A stretch of DNA of 45,164 nt. Source: Oceanospirillaceae bacterium (lineage in GTDB: Bacteria > Pseudomonadota > Gammaproteobacteria > Pseudomonadales > Balneatricaceae). The notes under the pieces are model-generated. The model was not told the origin of the DNA. It made no database searches and saw nothing but the letters and a program-made list of their open reading frames with translations. A program made the translations under genes and the position numbers. Each line of letters opens with the position of its first letter. Positions within the stretch are counted from its first letter, which is position 1. Shown one piece after another: positions 41,172 through 45,164 of the stretch. The stretch lies in the NCBI GenBank assembly GCA_013215375.1, contig JABSRB010000045.1, positions 1 to 45,164 on the forward strand, in the 5' to 3' direction.

Positions 41172-41228
41172 AAGTCATAAGTCATAAGTCATAAGTCATT
41201 AGTCATTAGTCATAAGTCATTAGTCGTT
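41166..41228 (+). repeat. Heptamer array of nine mixed units
   Basis: Nine consecutive 7-bp units: AGCTAAA, three AGTCATA, two AGTCATT, AGTCATA, AGTCATT and AGTCGTT. The first unit includes the real TAA stop of the DUF1415 gene. Within one array the unit seen at the LysE gene (AGCTAAA), the AGTCAT forms and the unit seen at the decarboxylase gene (AGTCGTT) stand together, so the arrays in this window belong to one family. Every unit junction carries TAA or TAG. Confidence 0.95.
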
Positions 41229-41256
41229 AGTATCAAGACCAAAAGTCCGTATCTGC

Positions 41257-41353
41257 GGTTTTTCTCTGTGTAGCGCAGCGCCTCTGTGCTCTCGGTGGTA
41301 GAAATTCTTTAAAAGATTGGTTTACCACAGAGGGCACCGAGAACACCGAGGAA
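41257..41353 (+). repeat. Imperfect hairpin repeat element, copy C
   Basis: Third copy of the element at 6845 and 6989, at about 30 bp past a heptamer array, in the same order relative to the upstream gene (stop, heptamers, hairpin). Left arm CTCTGTGCTCTCGGTGGTA, right arm TACCACAGAGGGCACCGAG; the loop is AT-rich. It has diverged more than the A/B pair. It lies upstream of the acetyltransferase gene. Confidence 0.8.
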
Positions 41354-41452
41354 GGGATTAAATGACAAGAGACTTGAGAATCCTCGTTTTTATGGGTGCA
41401 CTCGGAGCTGAAAAACTTTAATCTTCGACTAACTCCCCAAGGATTACTAACA

Positions 41453-41899
41453 TTGAAAACTCGAGCCGTTCAACAACGTGACCTAGACAGCTGGGCCAAT
41501 TTCAGGTTGCAGCTTTGGCCCGATTCTGGCGATGGTTATCGAGCGGAGTTAGTGGCCTATTTTGCAGGGGATTGCTCTGTGGTGACTCAAGCGTTTGTAT
41601 TAGAAAATGATCAGGCGCAGTTATGTGGTTTTATCGAGTTAAATATTCGAAGTAATATCACTGGCAGTACAGCACCGAAAATGCCTTTCATTGAGGGCTG
41701 GTTTGTCGCTGGGGAATATCGAGCTTGCGGCTTTGGTGCAAAGTTGATGGCACGAGCGGAGCAGTGGGCGCAAGATCAAGGTTACACTGAGCTAGGTAGC
41801 GATGCAGAGGCTAATAATACCCCAAGTATTAAGGCGCATTTAGGCTTTGGTTTTCAAGAAACACAACGTATTGTCTGTTTTATCAAACAGTTAGAGTAG
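41453..41899 (+). CDS. AAC(6')-like GNAT acetyltransferase
   Basis: A 148-residue GNAT enzyme close to the aminoglycoside 6'-N-acetyltransferases of the AAC(6')-I group: DLDSWANFRLQLWPDSG, FIEGWFVAGEYRACGFGAKL (acetyl-CoA binding), ELGSDAEANNTPSIKAHLGF and GFQETQRIVCFIKQ all follow that family. A TTG start at 41453 is proposed because AAGGA lies nine bases before it and the resulting protein begins MKTRAVQQRDL, the same distance from the first motif as in AAC(6') enzymes; a GTG further up (41396) lacks a ribosome binding site. Whether it acts on aminoglycosides or on a cell amine cannot be told from sequence. Confidence 0.8.
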   Translation: MKTRAVQQRDLDSWANFRLQLWPDSGDGYRAELVAYFAGDCSVVTQAFVLENDQAQLCGFIELNIRSNITGSTAPKMPFIEGWFVAGEYRACGFGAKLMARAEQWAQDQGYTELGSDAEANNTPSIKAHLGFGFQETQRIVCFIKQLE

Positions 41900-41962
41900 A
41901 GTCGGTTTTTTATCGCTATAATGCCCCCTCACTTACTCACAACCATCAAAATGAACTAACTT

Positions 41963-42313
41963 GTGATTATAAAGATTAGATCAAACCCCTATTTACAGCT
42001 GCTTAGCTTGTTTAGTTGGTTTTTTCTTTCCAGCGTTTTTCTTTTTAATAATATTAGTGCCGGTCAAGATAGCTGGCTGCAGCTGTGTACCCAACAGGGA
42101 ATAAAGCTGGTCAATGTGGCTGTGCAAAGCGATGCAGCGCAGCATTCAGCAGAAGCTTGTGACTGTACTATTGACAGTTTTGTTGAGCAGCCCTCGCTGG
42201 AATTTACACCGCTGGTTGTCACGCAGCATTTTGCTTCGCACTATCACTTTCGCCCCGCCTCTGAGGCCTATCGGCCCGCTAACCCAAGAGCCCCTCCAGC
42301 GCTACGCGTTTAA
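41963..42313 (+). CDS. DUF2946-like small exported protein
   Basis: About 116 residues with an N-terminal hydrophobic segment (LQLLSLFSWFFLSSVFLF), WLQLCTQQGIKLV, a CDC cluster and a PRAPPAL C-terminal motif, which together resemble DUF2946 proteins. Those often stand beside metal-linked TonB or PepSY genes and carry Cys for possible copper or iron binding. The GTG start used here has no clear ribosome binding site, so the N terminus is uncertain. The next gene is a PepSY membrane protein. Confidence 0.65.
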   Translation: MIIKIRSNPYLQLLSLFSWFFLSSVFLFNNISAGQDSWLQLCTQQGIKLVNVAVQSDAAQHSAEACDCTIDSFVEQPSLEFTPLVVTQHFASHYHFRPASEAYRPANPRAPPALRV

Positions 42314-42453
42314 TCTTTATTCCACACGCTTATTACAGAACACCGCTCTGTTTTTTCGCGTACCTCATTAAAAATATCTTAGGCGAATATACGCACTGCG
42401 TTTGCTTGCCTAAAGCTTATTTTTAACCGTTTAAAAGAATTAGGTTATTCCCT

Positions 42454-43836
42454 ATGAATAATATTCAACAGCAAGCCAGCGCGCGTCTGTCTAAGAAAAC
42501 TCGTGCCTTTATTTATCAAACAACCTACCGCTGGCATTTTTATGCGGGTTTATTGGTCATTCCCTTTTTACTGATGCTCAGTGTGACTGGCACTGTGATG
42601 CTTTACGATGAACAAATACAAGACTTTCGCTATGGCGGAGTGCTGCATATTAGCGGACAGGGAGAGCTGTTAAGTCCCTCGGCACAACTAGCTATCATCA
42701 AGAAACATTATAAAGACGCTAAAGTGAGTAAATACATTCCCGCTAAAAGTGCTCAGCGGGCCAGTTTTGTCGTGATAGAAACGGCGCATAAAACCTTACA
42801 TATAGCCATTAATCCCTACACTGGCGAGTTGCTGCAAGAGATAGATAGGGATGATAGCTGGTATGCGCTGGCCAATGACATCCATGGCTCGCTGCTATTA
42901 GGTGATTGGGGAGATAGGCTGATTGAGGCGGCGACAGGTTTAATTGTGTTGCTTATCCTCACTGGAATGCTGTTGTGGGCGGCGCCACACCGGGCCACTA
43001 AGCTAGTGTGGTATCCGCGCCGTGGTCAGGGTAAACGTGTTTTTTATCGTGAGCTACACAGTGCGTTAGGGTTGTATAGCCTGTTTTTTTTATTGTTCTT
43101 TACCCTTAGTGGTTTGAGCTGGTCAGGCGTTTGGGGATCAAAAATAGTCCAGGCATGGAGTAGTTTTCCCACTGAAAAAAGTGCCAAAAATGTGAAACTC
43201 TCGACAGAATCTCACGCGATGCTTAATCAGGGGGTGATGGAAGAGATGCCGTGGAATCTAGAGCAGAGCAAAATGCCGCTGTCCCACACTCCAGAAAATC
43301 ATCCTAAGCTGGGTATTGATGCCGTTACAACGATTGCCAAAGCGCTGAACATGCCGCGTTATCAGTTGAGTATGCCCGCCTCAAAAGAGGGGGTATACAC
43401 TTTGTCAGCGAATACAATGAGTGGTGATATTACTGATCCGCGCCGTGATCGCACTGTGCATATCGATCAGTATTCAGGGGCAGTACTGGTAGATATCGGC
43501 TGGGATGATTATTCACTGCTCGCTAAGGCAATGGCCGCAGGAGTGGCTTTGCACCAAGGTAATGCCAGCTGGGTCAACTTGGCGATTAATACTTTGTTGT
43601 GCCTCGTCTTCATGGTGATATCCCTAACAGCTATTGCCATGTGGTGGCAGCGTCGACCCAGCAATGACTGGTCGCTCAATGCGCCTCAAAAACATCCCCA
43701 TAACCAGTACTGGTACTTAGGGGTGGGAACGCTGGTAGTTATTGGTGTGCTCTTTCCGCTGACTGGGGTGGTGATTTTTTCGTTTGCCTTGATCGATGCT
43801 GTTGCTGCTGTAAAGCGGGCATTGTCAGAGCGCTAA
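42454..43836 (+). CDS. PepSY-associated TM helix (PiuB-type) protein
   Basis: A 460-residue inner-membrane protein with four long helices and PepSY domains. YQTTYRWHFYAGLLVIPFLL (residues 23-42) is the signature first helix, VFYRELHSALGLYSLFFLLF (about 195-214) the third, and FPLTGVVIFSFALIDA closes the protein. His residues sit at helix ends (RWHFYAG, DIHGSLLLGDWGD, ELHSALG, LHQGNAS), as in heme-binding reductases of the PepSY-TM group. Homologues reduce or assist release of iron from siderophores in the periplasm (established for FoxB/PiuB-like proteins); no receptor lies next to this one. A hairpin follows. Confidence 0.85.
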   Translation: MNNIQQQASARLSKKTRAFIYQTTYRWHFYAGLLVIPFLLMLSVTGTVMLYDEQIQDFRYGGVLHISGQGELLSPSAQLAIIKKHYKDAKVSKYIPAKSAQRASFVVIETAHKTLHIAINPYTGELLQEIDRDDSWYALANDIHGSLLLGDWGDRLIEAATGLIVLLILTGMLLWAAPHRATKLVWYPRRGQGKRVFYRELHSALGLYSLFFLLFFTLSGLSWSGVWGSKIVQAWSSFPTEKSAKNVKLSTESHAMLNQGVMEEMPWNLEQSKMPLSHTPENHPKLGIDAVTTIAKALNMPRYQLSMPASKEGVYTLSANTMSGDITDPRRDRTVHIDQYSGAVLVDIGWDDYSLLAKAMAAGVALHQGNASWVNLAINTLLCLVFMVISLTAIAMWWQRRPSNDWSLNAPQKHPHNQYWYLGVGTLVVIGVLFPLTGVVIFSFALIDAVAAVKRALSER

Positions 43837-43853
43837 GTGGTTAATTAAGTGCT

Positions 43854-43885
43854 CAAACATCGATTTGGTTGCGGGTCGATGTTTG
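43854..43885 (+). terminator. Hairpin downstream of the PepSY gene
   Basis: CAAACATCGA (43854-43863) and TCGATGTTTG (43876-43885) are perfect complements with a 12-nt loop, 18 bp past the stop codon. No T-run follows, so it is a weak terminator or an mRNA-stabilising stem. Confidence 0.55.
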
Positions 43886-43984
43886 CAATAAAGATCTTTA
43901 AATATAAGGGAAGTACAGAATAAATCCCAGACTTTCCCTGTGGCTAAATATTACAGGCGGTGTCGTGATGGTAAGTGCGAACGT

Positions 43985-44668
43985 TTAATTTAGATTGATG
44001 CCATAATGAACGAGTCGCTGGTTAAAGGTTTTTTGGATGGTCTTTTCCAATATGTCGCCGTAGAGCTCCCGTGGGAAAATCCCCCACGCGAGCTCTTGCT
44101 CACTGAGCGCGGGCGCAAACGGCGGATGATTTTGGTAGGCAACCCGCATCCGCGATAGTGCGATAGGCACAATTTGTGGCAACCATTGTTTAGTTTGGGG
44201 TAAATTCTCATAACACCAAGCTAATGTTAGCCAGCCAAATTTTGCATGACGCGGCTCGTCTTCTAAAATGCGATCAAAAACTGTAATCACTGCTGGCTCT
44301 GATGCGGATTTCCGCATGGCAGAAAAGAGCGGTACCGCTACGGTTTCACCAAAACAGTAAGATTGCACTATCACCAATAACAGTGACTTAGCGTGGGATT
44401 CAAATTCGCGCTCTAAATGTAGACGCATAGATTCTATCGGGAGTTTTTTAGTGCAGCCCACTGCTTGAGAAACATCAAAACAAATCTGCGCATGTACCAT
44501 CTCATCATCGGCAATACGGATCGCATCTCTGATGAGATCAGGGCTAATAGACAGTTGTTGCATCCAGTGACAAAGCTCGACCGTTCTCGCTGAAGATGTG
44601 TATTCAGCCACCGCCTGATTGAACCAAAATTGTTGTAGTCTATTCATGTTTTTTTTACGTTGAGTCAT
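43985..44668 (-). CDS. Ferritin-like (di-iron carboxylate) domain protein
   Basis: A 227-residue helical protein with paired metal-ligand motifs: IADDEMVHAQ (about residues 64-73) and LEDEPRHAKFGW (about 140-151), plus Glu in the FGETVAV helix (about 105-112) and an early Glu (VELCHWM, about 30). This EXXH arrangement is that of ferritin-like four-helix bundles and di-iron oxygenases. No closer family is recognised. Either the ATG at 44668 or that at 44647 may be the start; neither has a clear ribosome binding site. The gene downstream of a Pro-rich repeat protein on the same strand may be in its operon, though a hairpin separates them. Confidence 0.75.
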   Translation of the reverse strand: MTQRKKNMNRLQQFWFNQAVAEYTSSARTVELCHWMQQLSISPDLIRDAIRIADDEMVHAQICFDVSQAVGCTKKLPIESMRLHLEREFESHAKSLLLVIVQSYCFGETVAVPLFSAMRKSASEPAVITVFDRILEDEPRHAKFGWLTLAWCYENLPQTKQWLPQIVPIALSRMRVAYQNHPPFAPALSEQELAWGIFPRELYGDILEKTIQKTFNQRLVHYGINLN

Positions 44669-44714
44669 TTTTGTAGGTAGTGTAAATCCTTGGTTGTTAC
44701 CGTTAGACAGGCTA

Positions 44715-44760
44715 AAACTAACGCATCAGTCATTGAGAGATGCACTGATGAAGTTAGTTT
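44715..44760 (-). terminator. Interrupted hairpin terminator after the repeat-protein gene
   Basis: AAACTAAC (44715-44722) pairs with GTTAGTTT (44753-44760) and CATCAGT (44724-44730) with ACTGATG (44744-44750); the joined stem is bulged. On the minus strand TTTTAG follows, within 11 bp of the stop codon of the gene at 44771. Confidence 0.65.
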
Positions 44761-44770
44761 AGTTGTAAAA

Positions 44771-45163
44771 TTACAGGTCGATAGGAATAATTTCTTTGAG
44801 TAGGTCATCAGCTTGATTGGAGCTTGGTAAGCTGTAGTGGTCCATGCTGATTAACCCTCCAAAAGGGCTCATAGCTGACTGGGCGATAGGCCTAGAAAGG
44901 GCGTTTAAGTTAAATAACAGCTCATCTGGTTTGAAATCAAGAATGTCGGCAGGATTTAAAACAGAGTTAATTGTTGAGTCCATATGGCTGTTTGTCTTCA
45001 TTGATCCCGGGATTATAATCATGCCCTCCTCTAACTCAGGGGAGTAACCGCAGGAAGGCTCTTGAAATTCTGGAACTGTTTCAATTGTCGGAGGTGCGGG
45101 GTTCACCGAGATCTCTGGAACGGCTTCAATAACTGGAGGTGCTGGATTCGCTGAAATCTCTGG
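44771..45163 (-). CDS. Protein with 15-residue Pro-rich repeats, 5' end outside the window
   Basis: The frame is open to the right edge, so the protein is partial; an apparent GTG start at 45106 lies inside a repeat and is unlikely. The visible N-terminal part has two copies of a 15-residue repeat (PEISANPAPPVIEAV, PEISVNPAPPTIETV) and the start of a third (PEFQEP). The 45-bp DNA repeat is diverged at many third positions, so it is not a recent duplication. The C-terminal 95 residues are acidic and hydrophobic by turns, without a membrane helix (LNPADILDFKPDELLFNLNA, DLLKEIIPIDL). No family is recognised. Confidence 0.65.
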   Translation of the reverse strand, partial: PEISANPAPPVIEAVPEISVNPAPPTIETVPEFQEPSCGYSPELEEGMIIIPGSMKTNSHMDSTINSVLNPADILDFKPDELLFNLNALSRPIAQSAMSPFGGLISMDHYSLPSSNQADDLLKEIIPIDL

Positions 45164-45164
45164 A

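Noticed and set aside
42114-42371. An 85-codon frame overlapping the DUF2946-like gene
   Set aside because: Out-of-frame shadow; the DUF2946-like frame ends with the expected C-terminal motif.

Overview
The window looks like chromosome from a marine gammaproteobacterium of the Pseudomonadales/Cellvibrionales type. The reasons are a ubiC-ubiA block followed by phoB-phoR on the same strand (the Pseudomonas arrangement), an RpiR regulator close to HexR, a PutA without the ribbon-helix-helix domain, a DctPQM TRAP operon, and Cro/MocR/Lrp/LysR regulators with gammaproteobacterial character. This lineage call is inference from gene content; no rRNA or tRNA gene was found. Most genes are ordinary housekeeping or catabolic genes, and no phage, insertion sequence or CRISPR array is visible.

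Layout. 1-3.9 kb: the tail of an unknown gene, a group II PLP decarboxylase and its divergent MocR regulator, then a Cro-type HTH protein. 3.9-8.0 kb: a CBS pair protein, a secreted SMP-30-like propeller protein, a membrane protein, a LysE exporter, a repeat-filled gap and a PhoH ATPase. 8.3-15.8 kb: a DctMQP TRAP operon divergent from a LysR regulator, gamma-glutamyltransferase, a GlxA-type AraC regulator and a divergent isochorismatase. 15.9-19.8 kb: a small secreted protein, a class I amidotransferase, two tandem paralogous solute-binding proteins and a glutathione peroxidase. 20-23.2 kb: a di-heme peroxidase translationally coupled to a secreted FG-GAP/ASPIC propeller protein, with a Fur-like site upstream. 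23.3-29 kb: PutA, a YjeH-type amino acid exporter and a divergent Lrp-type regulator. 29-35.9 kb: a permuted papain-fold peptidase, Tdk, MsrA, two small paralogous basic proteins, HexR, YjaG and a three-gene cluster ending in CysZ. 36-40.5 kb: MioC, PhoR, PhoB (with a Pho box), UbiA, UbiC. 40.6-45.2 kb: a DUF1415 protein, repeats, an AAC(6')-like acetyltransferase, a DUF2946-like protein with a PepSY membrane protein, a ferritin-like protein and a protein with 15-residue Pro-rich repeats that runs off the right edge.

The most unusual structure is non-coding. Five arrays of a 7-bp repeat family (AGTCGTT, AGTCATA, AGCTAAA, AGCTGTG and relatives) sit directly at gene stop codons, always in the sense direction of the gene that ends there. 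Almost every unit carries TAA, TAG or TGA, and because 7 is not a multiple of 3, three units close all three reading frames. In four of the five arrays the real stop codon is inside or within about 13 bp of the first unit. Beyond two of these arrays lie copies of a roughly 95-bp imperfect hairpin element (three clear copies, plus a possible decayed half copy near 100-135). The second point of interest is the di-heme peroxidase/propeller pair, which resembles in layout the known MauG/MbnH-type enzyme-plus-secreted-substrate systems but involves different families.
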